Assembly: GCA_039654915.1 (NCBI GenBank)
Contig: CM077596.1
Span: 51,148,501 to 51,212,500, forward strand
DNA length: 64,000 bases
Direction: 5' to 3'
From: Aquilaria yunnanensis
Lineage: Eukaryota > Streptophyta > Magnoliopsida > Malvales > Thymelaeaceae
Shown: positions 12,212 through 22,096 of the stretch, one piece after another
How the letters are laid out: each line of letters opens with the position of its first letter
Position numbering within the stretch: position 1 is the stretch's first letter
Notes under the pieces: model-generated
What the model saw: the letters and a program-made list of their open reading frames with translations, nothing else
What the model was told of the DNA's origin: nothing
Databases searched by the model: none
Translations under genes and position numbers: made by a program

Positions 12212-13254
12212 GGCTTAAATACCAAATCGGTACCTTAACTTGACCAACTCGAATGAGTTGGTCCCTCAACTGAAAATCGATTTATGTTAGTCCCCAAACT
12301 TGACAAAACATGACAACTTAGTCCCTGAAGTGAGTTACATCGGCAAGTGTCATCATGTGAGGGTAACGTCATCCACATTTTGTTGTCCAGGATTCTTGAT
12401 CGTCAGAAAAGGACTCACAGGGTGCCACCTGGTCGATCTGCCTCCCCCTACCGCCTTTGCTCTCCCTTCCTCTTCTTTCTACCTCCCTTCTTCTCCCTGC
12501 CTTTGTCACTCTCCCTTCCTCTCGCCACCTTCCCGCCTTTGTCGAAGCATCCTATTAAAGAACAGAGATTCTCCAAAGATTGATGTCGAGGATGCGGGAG
12601 TGAAAGCGAGTTGATGGATTGAGGTTGGTGATTAGAGAAAGAAAGTGAATTCGGTGAGCGAATTAGGGACGAAGTACAGGGTTGATGGAAGAGAGGGAGG
12701 CGGATGGAGCATTGGGAAATCATAACGACAGGGATATGCAATTTAGGTGAGGACGAGAGGGAGGGAAGGGAGAGCGATGGTGATGGGGAAAGGAAAGGAA
12801 GCCGAGAAGGAGGGAAGGAAGAGCAAGGGCAGCAGGGGAAGAGGCCGGAGAGGGACGATGGTCATATAAGGAAATCGAAGCTTCCAATTAATGCCGGGGA
12901 TAGGGGAGAAAGCGAATCGGTGGATTAGCGCTGGTGGAGATGGGAGGCAGATGACGGGTTGCTAGATGAAAGGGAGGCGGATGGAGGACGATGACGGGGA
13001 TGCACGAATCGGGTGGTGCCGAGAGAGAGGGAAGGTGGGGCGAAGGTGGCAGGGGGAGGAACGCTGGAGAGTGATCTGTGTAGTGACGGCATGTGACGGC
13101 GTTATTCCACTTGAATACACATGCCGTTCCAACTCGCTTCAGGGACTAAGTCAGCACATTTTGTCAACTTTGAGGACTAGCTGAAACTGATTTTTGGTTG
13201 AGGGACCAACTCGTGTGAGTTGGTTAAGTTAAGGGACCGATGGGTACTTAAGCC
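12212..13254. mobile_element. Non-autonomous Mutator-like element with 125-bp terminal inverted repeats
   Basis: Left terminus 12212-12336 (begins GGCTTAAATACCAAATCGGT) is the imperfect inverse of 13131-13254 (ends ATGGGTACTTAAGCC). Both contain GTTGGTCCCTCAACY and TTAGTCCCTGAAG blocks. A perfect 9-bp direct repeat TTTAATTAA flanks it (12203-12211 and 13255-13263), as expected for Mutator-type insertion. The interior is GC-rich, C/T-rich on the left and G/A-rich on the right, with short open frames that resemble no known protein. It may be captured host sequence (Pack-MULE-like), but I cannot name a source. Confidence 0.85.
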
Positions 13255-13288
13255 TTTAATTAATTGGGGGACGGTGGGAGGCTGGGAC

Positions 13289-14670
13289 TACCATGGATAT
13301 CATGCACATATGTCTAATTAGACATAGGGATGATTTTACTATTTTGCCCCCAAAATTTTCTTCCTTAACCAGTCGTTTTCTCTTTCTCATCCTCGCCGGC
13401 GCCGACCACCGCCGCTCTTCGTTCCAGACAAATTGCCGGCGATCGAATCGCGTCGCCGCACTCTCTGCTCCGATCAAATCGCGCCTGGCCTCTCGTCGCG
13501 CCTGGCTTCGCCTCGCGTCGGATCAGCGCCGCCTGGCTTTGCCTCGGATCGCGTCGGATCAGCGCCGCCTCGCGTCGTGCCTGGCTTTGCCTCGCCCCAC
13601 ACCTCGCCGTTTCGCCTCGTCGCTTCCTCTCCACACTCGCCTGAGACTCGCCTCCTCAAATCGTCGCGCGGTTCGCTTCACCGATCGTCCGATCGGATCC
13701 CTGTTCTCTGCCTCTCGTCGCGCCTGACTTTGCCTCTCTTCGCCTCGCCTCGCCTCGCCTCGGTGCCGCCTCCGATTCTTAGATCACAGTCGATTCCCTT
13801 CCTTCGGCTCCGCCATAGCAACAAATACTTAGATTTGGCGGCTTCTGTAGGGTGATGGCAGACATTGGAGGCACCAGCGATGGCCGGAGAAGATGAAGCT
13901 TTTGCGATCTCCTGAAGACGAAGACGAAGACGCAATTCAATTGAGTGACATGAATGCACCAACGACGCAACAAGCCTGATATCCGACGACTCGATGACGA
14001 CAACGCCACGGCGACTATGCGATGAGCCAGGATCGGAGCAATCGGAGCAGAGGCAAAGCTGGGAGTAAATTGACATTTTGTCCCTTTTTTTTAGACACTT
14101 TTTTTAGAGACACGCTTTAGACATTTTGTCACTTTTTTTTAGACACTTTTACACATTTTATTAGACACTTTTTATTGTTTCAATTAATTATTTTTGAAAA
14201 GAATAAATTGTCTACGTATTGGTCAGACACTTCTAAATATTTCTTTAGACACTTTTACACATTCATTCAGACACTTTTTTATTATTTTAATTAGTTATTT
14301 TTAAAGAGAGTAAATTATCTACGTATTGGTCAGACACTTCTAAATATTTTTTTAGACACTTTTCGTCATCCATTCAGACACTTTTCGTCATCGTCATCCA
14401 TTCAGACACTTTTCGTCATCCATTCAGACACTTTTCATTTTTTCGAATATGACATATGACGTATACTGCGAGATCATGATGTATGACAGTTCGGCAGCAG
14501 TACCGGCGCTAGCACCGGCAGCAGCAGCAAGCTGGGGTTTTTTTGTGGAGAAGAATATTTTAACTAAGGGTATTTTTGTCAATTGTTTTAATAATTTATG
14601 CCTTCTATATAGAAGATTAAGGGATGGGTTACTATGTCTAATTAGACATAGGTGCATAATAAAAGAACTA
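13289..14670. mobile_element. Non-autonomous Mutator-like element, family member 1
   Basis: Starts TACCATGGATATCATGCA and ends CATAATAAAAGAACTA. Each end holds the palindrome TATGTCTAATTAGACATA, and the outer 40 bp form imperfect inverted repeats. The 9-bp GGCTGGGAC is duplicated on both sides (13280-13288, 14671-14679). The left half is GC-rich with a CTCGTCGCGCCTGGCTTCGC-type tandem region; the right part is AT-rich with many TTAGACACTTTT repeats. There is no transposase. The element sits just upstream of the NBS-LRR leader. The second copy is at 16607-17926. Confidence 0.9.
14085..14440 (+). repeat. TTAGACACTTTT subterminal array in element copy 1
   Basis: The motif TTAGACACTTTT and variants (TCAGACACTTYT) occurs about a dozen times near one end of the element, plus a CGTCATCCATTCAGACAC subrepeat that is expanded relative to copy 2. 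The same array is at 17400-17710. Arrays like this can be transposase-binding sites; that role is inferred. Confidence 0.85.
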
Positions 14671-14679
14671 GGCTGGGAC

Positions 14680-15311
14680 GGGTGCCAATCACGTTGGCCC
14701 CCACACGCAGACGGAAGCCAGAAAGAAAGAGCTCTCGTTTTGTTTTCCATTGCTGTGCTTGTTGGCATTTTGAAGCAGAGCCTGATACACCTGTTCTTGT
14801 TCAAGCTCTCTCATGCTTTAAGCTTCTCAAAGTTCAACCTCTAAATTTTCTTGTGTCTTTAGCCTTCTCCATCAACGTTCCTGTTTCCACTCTCCTCTCA
14901 GCAACTCTAACGCGACCGACCAAACCGGAGCTTTGTTCTCGGAGCTCCTTGTCCCAACCGTCGATATCTTGTCTATTGAATCTTGGTCTCTTCTCTGCGC
15001 TTGTGTGCTTCAAGTCCTTCTGATACATAGGTGGGAGGTGGAGGTAAGGGTGGGTAGGGGATTAAATCTCGAATCTTCTAGTTGACAAGAACAATTCTTA
15101 ACTGCGATCATCTTTTCTCTGGATTTCATGATCCGTATTATTTGGTGCGCTAAAAGCTGTTTTCTTTTCTTTGATATTTTGATTTTCAGAAAAACTCTGC
15201 TAAGAGTTTCCGGTTGTTTCTTGTACGTTGTATGGTTTTATTCGGTTGGTTTGCTTGCAGGCGGCAGCAGTTAATTAGCTCTCTCTGAGTTTAGCTTGCG
15301 ATCGACAAAAA
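14680..15311 (+). promoter_or_regulatory. Leader of the NBS-LRR pseudogene with a possible 5'-UTR intron
   Basis: The stretch is pyrimidine-rich and has no long frame in phase with the downstream start. A donor GAGGTAAGGG near 15048 and an acceptor TTGCTTGCAGG ending at 15260 would remove a 5'-UTR intron just before the ATG at 15312. Part of it (CTTTAAGCTTCTCAAAG, 14816-14832) has a similar segment near 44370. The element copy ending at 14670 separates it from any further upstream promoter. Confidence 0.4.
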
Positions 15312-16606
15312 ATGGCGGAAGTTGTACTCCATGCTGCTACAAGGGTGATGATATCCGAGGCCAAGAACGCTGTGTTCGAGCTGGTAAAACTGGGGTGGAC
15401 TTTTGGCAAGAAGCTGAAGGAGCTCCAACGCTTCCTGGATATGATCGAAGCTTTTCTGGACGATGCTGAGACGAGATCAACCGACCCACCTGTTAAGGTG
15501 TGGCTCAAGTGGCTTGCTGATGGCGCTTCCCGGGCCCAAGATGTCTTAGCTGAGCTCGCTTATGAAGCCAAGCGGATTGAGCTACGAGTCAACAATCGAT
15601 GGGGAGGAAAGCTCATTAACAGCTTCTCTTCCCACAATCCTACCATTTTCCGCTTGAGGATGGCTTATAAGGTTAAGATTGTAACCAAGTCGCTGGACAA
15701 GATCTGCAGCAAGGGCACCGGATAGGGCCTCCAAAACAGAGGGCAGCTGGTTTCCGCGCCTGCACCCTCATCAGGGCTCCAGGAGACTCATGCTTTTCTC
15801 GGTGATTCGGAACTAGTTGTCCCAAGAGACGTTGCTGTTTCTGAAGTTGTAAAGATGTTGATTAGCTCATCAAACACCTCACATCCGCTCGGCGTTGTCT
15901 CCATTGTGGGGATGGCCGGCCTTGGAAAGACGACTCTGGCCAAAATGGTTTTGGAAGATGAGCGCGTGAACAACCTGTCCGACAAGAGACAGCAGCAGTT
16001 ATGGGTGTGTGTTTCTGAGACTTTTGATGTTAAGATGATCCTGGGTAAAATATTGGAGTGTGTTACCAGTGAAACTATTGCTTCCTTTGGAAGCTTAAGC
16101 CCGCAGAGCTTAGTTATAAAGCTCAAAGAGAAGTTAGAAGAGAAGCCATGTCTTCTGGTGCTTGATGATGTGTGGAACAAGGACCCTGAAAAATGGGATG
16201 ATTTGAGGAAGTGTTTGGAAGGAATAAATCAGAAAAACAAGACTACCATTCTGGCAACGACTCGAGATATGGAGGTGGCATCAACTGTGGGTTCTCTTCC
16301 GGAATTTATATATGAAGTTCCCATATTGGAGGATGATCAGTGTTGGTCTATAATCAGAGCAAAATCATTCGGAAAATCATCTGAAGTGCCTGACAATTTA
16401 GAAACAATTGGAAGAAATATTGCGAAAAAATGCAAAGGTGTGGCCTTGGTTGCAAGTGTCATTGGAGGAACCATGCGCAAGTATAGGACCGAACGAGCAT
16501 GGTCATCAATTCAAAATAGTAATTTATGGAATTCTTTGGAAAGTAATGAAGATATTCTCCGTATACTACAATTGAGCTATGACCGCTTGGGTTCACCGTA
16601 TTTGAA

Positions 16607-17926
16607 TACCATGGATATCATGCATATATGTCTAATTAGACATAGGGATGATTTTACTATTTTGCCCCCAAAATTTTCTTCCTTAACCAGTCGTTTTCTC
16701 TTTCTCATCCCCGCCGGCGCCGACCACCGCCGCTCTTCGTTCCAGACAAATTGCTGGCGATCGAATCGCGTCGCCGCACTCTCTGCTCCGATCAAATCGC
16801 GCCTGGCCTCTCGTCGCGCCTGGCTTCGCCTCGCGTCGGATCAGCGCCGCCTGGCTTTGCCTCGGATCGCGTCGGATCGCGTCGGATCAGCGCCGCCTCG
16901 CGTCGTGCCTGGCTTTGCCTCGCCCCGCACCTCGCCGTTTCGCCTCGTCGCTTCCTCTCCACACTCACCTGAGACTCGCCTCCTCAAATCGTCGCGCGGT
17001 TCGCTTCACCGATCGTCTGATCGGATCCCTGTTCTCTGCCTCTCGTCGCGCCTGACTTTGCCTCTCTTCGCCTCGCCTCGGTGCCGCCTCCGATTCTTAG
17101 ATCACAGTCGATTCCCTTCCTTCGGCTCCGCCATAGCAACAAATACTTAGATCTGGCAGCTTCTGCAGGGTGATGGCAGACATTGGAGGCACCAGCGGTG
17201 GCTGGAGAAGATGAAGCTTTTGCGATCTCCTGAAGACGAAGACGAAGACGCAATTCAATTGAGCGACATGAATGCACCAACGACGCAAGAAGCCTGATAT
17301 CCAACGACTCGATGACGACAATGCCACGGCGACTATGCGATGAGCCAGGATCGGAGCAATCGGAGCAGAGGCAAAGCTGGGAGTAAATTGACATTTTGTC
17401 CCTTTTTTTTAGACACTTTTTTTAGAGACACGCTTTAGACATTTTGTCACTTTTTTTTAGACACTTTTACACATTTTATTAGACACTTTTTATTGTTTCA
17501 ATTAATTATTTTTGAAAAGAATAAATTGTCTACGTATTGGTCAGACACTTCTAAATATTTCTTTAGACACTTTTACATATTCATTCAGACACTTTTTTAT
17601 TATTTTAATTAGTTATTTTTAAAGAGAGTAAATTATCTACGTATTGGTCAGACACTTCTAAATATTTTTTTAGACACTTTTCGTCATCCATTCAGACACT
17701 TTTCATTTTTTTGAATATGACATATGACGTATACTGCGAGATCATGATGTATGACAGTTCGGCAGCAGCACCGGCAACAGCAGCAAGCTAGGGTTTTTTT
17801 GTGGAGAAGAATATTTTAACTAAGGGTATTTTTGTCAATTGTTTTAATAATTTATGCCTTATATATAGAAGATTAAGGGATGGGTTACTATGTCTAATTA
17901 GACATAGGTGCATAATAAAAGAACTA
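16607..17926. mobile_element. Non-autonomous Mutator-like element, family member 2, inside the NBS-LRR exon
   Basis: Same termini as copy 1 (TACCATGG start, GAACTA end, internal TATGTCTAATTAGACATA palindromes). It has a perfect 9-bp duplication GTATTTGAA at 16598-16606 and 17927-17935. Copies 1 and 2 are nearly identical along their length; copy 1 is 62 bp longer, mainly from extra CGTCATCCATTCAGACAC units. The insertion splits the codons for SYDRLGSPYL and KLCFAYC of the NB-ARC domain. Confidence 0.93.
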
Positions 17927-19001
17927 GTATTTGAAGCTATGTTTTGCATATTGCTCCTTATTTCCCGAAGATTCTCTTCTATGCAGAGAGGAATTAATTC
18001 AGCTTTGGATGGCTGCAGGCTTTCTTCGTCCATCTCCATCAGATCATTGTCCTACAGCATGGGATATGGGCGACAAATACTTCAACGGCTTAGTATCAAA
18101 TTCATTGTTCCAAGATGTGGAAAGGGATTTTTATGGCAACATCAAGACATGCAAGATGCATGATTTGGTACACAGTCTTGCAAGATCTCTTTTAGAGGCC
18201 GCAATCCTAACGTCACATACGAATTCTTCCAGAGATGTCTCTTTCATACGTCATTTGAATATTCTTGGAAAAGAAAGTGAACTAGCACAAGTAGATGCTC
18301 CAAATCTGCGCTCTCTATTTTCCAGCTTTGATGTTTTTTGCCATATGTTGAAGAAGTGCAGAAGATTGAGAAATCTGAAATTATACAAAGCTACAGGTGC
18401 AGATAAGTTACCAGAGTCAATAAAAGAATTGAAGCATTTGAAATACTTCGACATTTCGGGAACTCAAATTGAAAGTCTGCCAAGGTCTTTCACTAAACTC
18501 TTGAACTTACAAACTTTAAGAGTCACAGGGTGTAAAAATTTAAAAGAACTTCCAAAGCAGATGGAAAACTTGGTCAAATTGTCACATCTTTATATTGACA
18601 AGGAGTCGCTCATACCAATCAACATTGGAAGATTAACAAGTTTGCAAACATTGCCATTTTTTTTTGTGGTTGCAGAAAGAGGGTGTGGAATCGAAGAGCT
18701 AGGAAGCTTAAGTCATCTTCAAGGAAAACTAGAAATTCGCAGGCTTGAGAGGGTGAGACAGAAAGAAGATGCAAGGATGGCAAAACTGCAAGAGAAGAGG
18801 GGAATATGGGAGTTGGTATTTGAATGGAGCAAAGAAGGAGCAGATGTGGGGCAAGATGATGATGTGTTGGAGGGGCTACAACCTCACTCGGATTTGGAAG
18901 GTTTATGGATTAGAAACTACAGAGGTGGTTATTTCCCATCCTGGCTTCCCCACACGAGTATCAATAACTCCCAATCTTCACTACCAAAGTTGATTAGGTT
19001 G

Positions 19002-20297
19002 ACATTGGACTCTTGCTCCAACTGTGTGAAGCTTCCAAGCCTCGGTCACCTACCCAACTTAACCTGTCTTTTTATCAATGGACTGAGTGAAGTGAAAGTG
19101 ATTGACGCTGATTTTTATGGGAATGGAAATTTTCCGGCTCTAAAAGAATTTGAATTACGGCACATGGAAAGCTTGGAAGAGTGGTTTGACGCAACCAGAA
19201 GGGACTTGTTTCCTTCCCTTGAGAAGCTGAGTATCTGAAGCTGTCGCAAATTAAGAAGCATCCAATTGACAAATGGTCTCCCACGTCTTAAAACGCTTAT
19301 GTGTAGGTTTTTAGGTGTCAGTCACATACCTCCTGGTCTGTTTTCCAGCGAGTGCTTGGAAGGGTTAGAGATATCACACTGTGGCAAGTTGAAATTGCTC
19401 CCGAGCTTTCATGAGCTCTGCCCCGTCACACATTTGACATTGGACTCTTGCTCCAACTGTGTGAAGCTTCCAAGCCTCGGGCACCTACCCAACTTAACCC
19501 ATTTTTTTATCAATGGATTGAGTGGAGTGAAATTGGTTGATGCTGATTTTTATGGGAATGGAAATTTTTCAGCTCTAAAAGAATTTGAACTATGGGACAT
19601 GGAAAGCTTGGAAGAGTGGTTTGACGCAACCAGAAGGGACTTGTTTCCTTCCCTTGAGAAGCTGATTATTTATCGCTGTGGCAACTTAAGAAGCATCCAA
19701 TTGACAAATGGTCTCCCACGTCTTAAAACGCTTATGTGTAGTGTCAGTCACATACCTCCTGGTCTGTTTTCCAGCGAGTTCTTGGGACAGTTAGAGATAT
19801 CACACTGTGACAAGTTGAAATTGCTCCCGAGCTTTCATGAGCTCTGCCCTGTCACACATTTGACATTGGACTCTTGCTCCAACTGTGTGAAGCTTCCAAG
19901 CCTCGGGCACCTACCCAACTTAACCCATCTTTTTATCAAAGGACTGAGTGGAGTGAAATTGGTTGATGCTGATTTTTATGGGAATGGAAATTTTTCAGCT
20001 CTAAAAGAATTTGGATTACTGGACATGGAAAGCTTGGAAGGGTGGTTTGACTCAACCAGAAGGGACTTGTTTCCTTCCCTTGAGAAGCTGAGTATTTGTC
20101 GCTGTGGCAACTTAAGAAGCATCCAATTGACAAATGGTCTCCCATGTCTTAAAACACTCATGTGTATGTCCTTAGGTGTCAGTCAAATAGGGGATGGTAT
20201 ATTTTCTAGCAAGTGCTTAAAAGAGTTAAAGATATCTTTATGTGAAAAGTTGGAATTGCTCCCGAGCTTTCATGAGCTCTGCTCTCTCACACATTTG
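19002..20297 (+). repeat. Three tandem 142-145-codon LRR blocks within the NBS-LRR gene
   Basis: Units start at 19002, 19437 and 19863 with [18 protein letters not shown] and are 435, 426 and 435 bp, all multiples of three. Each encodes about six LRRs, including [34 protein letters not shown] and KLLPSFHELC. A fourth, diverged start follows at 20298. The TGA at 19236 lies in unit 1 only. Confidence 0.9.
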
Positions 20298-21448
20298 ACG
20301 CTTAGTTATTGTGACGATTTAAGGTGTGCTCCAAGTGGACTGCAACACTGCACTTCCCTACAGAGGTTGGAATTAAGTAACTGTCGTGCAATGTCTTCAG
20401 AACTTGAATGGCTCGGAAGTTTGAAGAATTTAGTTGAGTTAGAGATTGAAGAATGCAAGAATATCGTATGGGACAAGATTCCAGAGACAAGCTTGGGCTG
20501 CCTCACCCATTTAAAAAGATCATCGTTTGATTTCGGGTACTCATCGTTTGTTTTGGGCGATGTCGGGTACAAGGCACCAGAGTTGCCTCCATGCTTCACT
20601 TCCATCCATCACTTGCATGGGTCACTCATCCAGTTGAAGCTTTCTAGAGGAGGACCTAATATAAAGTCTCTGCCACATCAAATGCAGCAGCTCACTACTC
20701 TTCAAGAACTGGAGCTTAATTGGTTTTATGGATTGGAAACTTTGCCGCAGTGGTTAGGCAACCTTTCTTCATTGGAGAAACTCCGAATTTAGGGCTGCGA
20801 AAAGTTGAGGAATTTGTCACCTCTAAAGGCGATGCGATCACTGACGCATTTAACGTTGCTGTTTCGCGAGGAAATCCCTCAATGCTTTGATTCTCTGAGG
20901 AAATCCTCCCTCAGAGAATTGACTCTGTGGGGAGTTGGGTGCAGCACTCTACCACCTCAAATACAACACTTAACTACTCTTGAAGTCTTGGAGATAAATC
21001 ACTTTGAGATTAAAGATTTGCCTGAGTGGCTAGGAAACCTTTCCTCTCTCCAACGACTTGAGATTAAATTTTGTAGAAGGCTGAGTAAGCTGCCATCACA
21101 GCAATCCATGCTACGTCTCTCCAATCTCAAAGCTATACGCATCTACGATTGCGGAACCATGTCGCGAATATGCGTCGAAGGAAGCACCGAGTGGTCCAAG
21201 ATTTCCCACATTCCAGACATCCATATTTCGTAATTGCTCATTCCTGTAAGTCTCAGATCATAGATAACTGATCGTCTGTTTATGCACTTTGAATCCAAGC
21301 TCTGCCCTTATTTTAATCTCATTAATTTATATGCTTTGCTCGAAATCTCATCAATTGTTTTGAACTTATCTTGCGAGGCACTACCTTCTCTGGCTACTCA
21401 AACTCAAACCATGATAATTCAATGAATGAAATTACTGAAATTCAGAAA

Positions 21449-22096
21449 GTTGTCCCTTTTTTAGTATTTCTAGCATGCTGACTGAAGTTGCTAGGTATGT
21501 TAATGTTTCAACTGATGAATGGGACTTGTTGGATCATGGATTAGTGAAAAATTAGCTTTTATGGTGGTACAAGGCATAAAACCAAAGCCTTACCTGCTAA
21601 AACAGCTGGAAATATGTCAAAATTTGGCAGATTTGGAACTTTAAGGAAAAAAAGGGCTCAAATCAAGTAATCAACTCCAAATGGATTGAAAATTTGTAGG
21701 AACGCGGCATTTGATAAAACAAACTTGTTGGAAGTGGAAAAATTGGATTTAGATTTGTGAGTGAAAAGTTTGACATATCTCAAGTTGTCCCCTTTTGTTT
21801 TGGTATTGCCATCATGGTACTGTTTCAGTTGATAATTGGGACTTGCTGGATCATAAATTAGATAAAAATTAGCTTTTATGGTGGTAGAAGGCATAAAACC
21901 AAGACTTAGCTGCTAAAGTTTGAAGGAAATCTGTCAAAAATTTGCAGATTTGGAACTTTAATGAAAAAAGGGCTCCAATCAATTCCAAATGGATTGAAAT
22001 TTCGTAGGAACCCAATATTTGATAAAACAAACTTGTTAGAAGTGGAAAAATTGGATTTAGATTTGTGAGTGAAAAGTTTGACATATCTCAAGTTAT
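21449..22096 (+). repeat. Two-copy direct repeat downstream of the NBS-LRR gene
   Basis: 21449-21786 and 21787-22096 share collinear blocks: GGGACTTGYTGGATCATRRA, AGCTTTTATGGTGGTA, ATTTGATAAAACAAACTTGT and AAGTTTGACATATCTCAAGTT. Small indels separate the copies. No coding content. Confidence 0.85.

Larger units (their letters stand above)
15312..21233 (+). pseudogene. CC-NBS-LRR disease-resistance gene: three in-frame stops and a transposon in the NB-ARC exon
   Basis: One reading frame runs from the ATG at 15312 to TAA at 21233, interrupted by TAG 15723, TGA 19236, TAG 20790 and the element 16607-17926. Element plus its 9-bp duplication is 1329 bp, so the frame is kept on both sides. N-terminal Rx-type coiled coil (AQDVLAELAYEA at the EDVID position); NB-ARC with P-loop GMAGLGKTT, kinase-2 LLVLDDVW (Trp typical of the non-TIR class), RNBS-B TTILATTRD, a GVAL variant of [23 protein letters not shown] after the insertion, MHD motif [10 protein letters not shown]; then about 20 leucine-rich repeats. 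Intact relatives are cytoplasmic pathogen sensors. The TGA replaces a codon that is Cys in the sister repeat. No frameshift is seen, so decay looks recent. Confidence 0.9.

Noticed and set aside
13293..13855. Open frames of 130-145 codons in the GC-rich part of the Mutator-like elements, both strands
   Set aside because: Arg/Ser/Ala-rich products of a tandem CTCGTCGCGCC-type sequence, open in several frames at once, with no domain.
15788..16180. 130-codon minus-strand frame in the NB-ARC region
   Set aside because: Antisense shadow of the NB-ARC coding strand with its P-loop and kinase-2 motifs.
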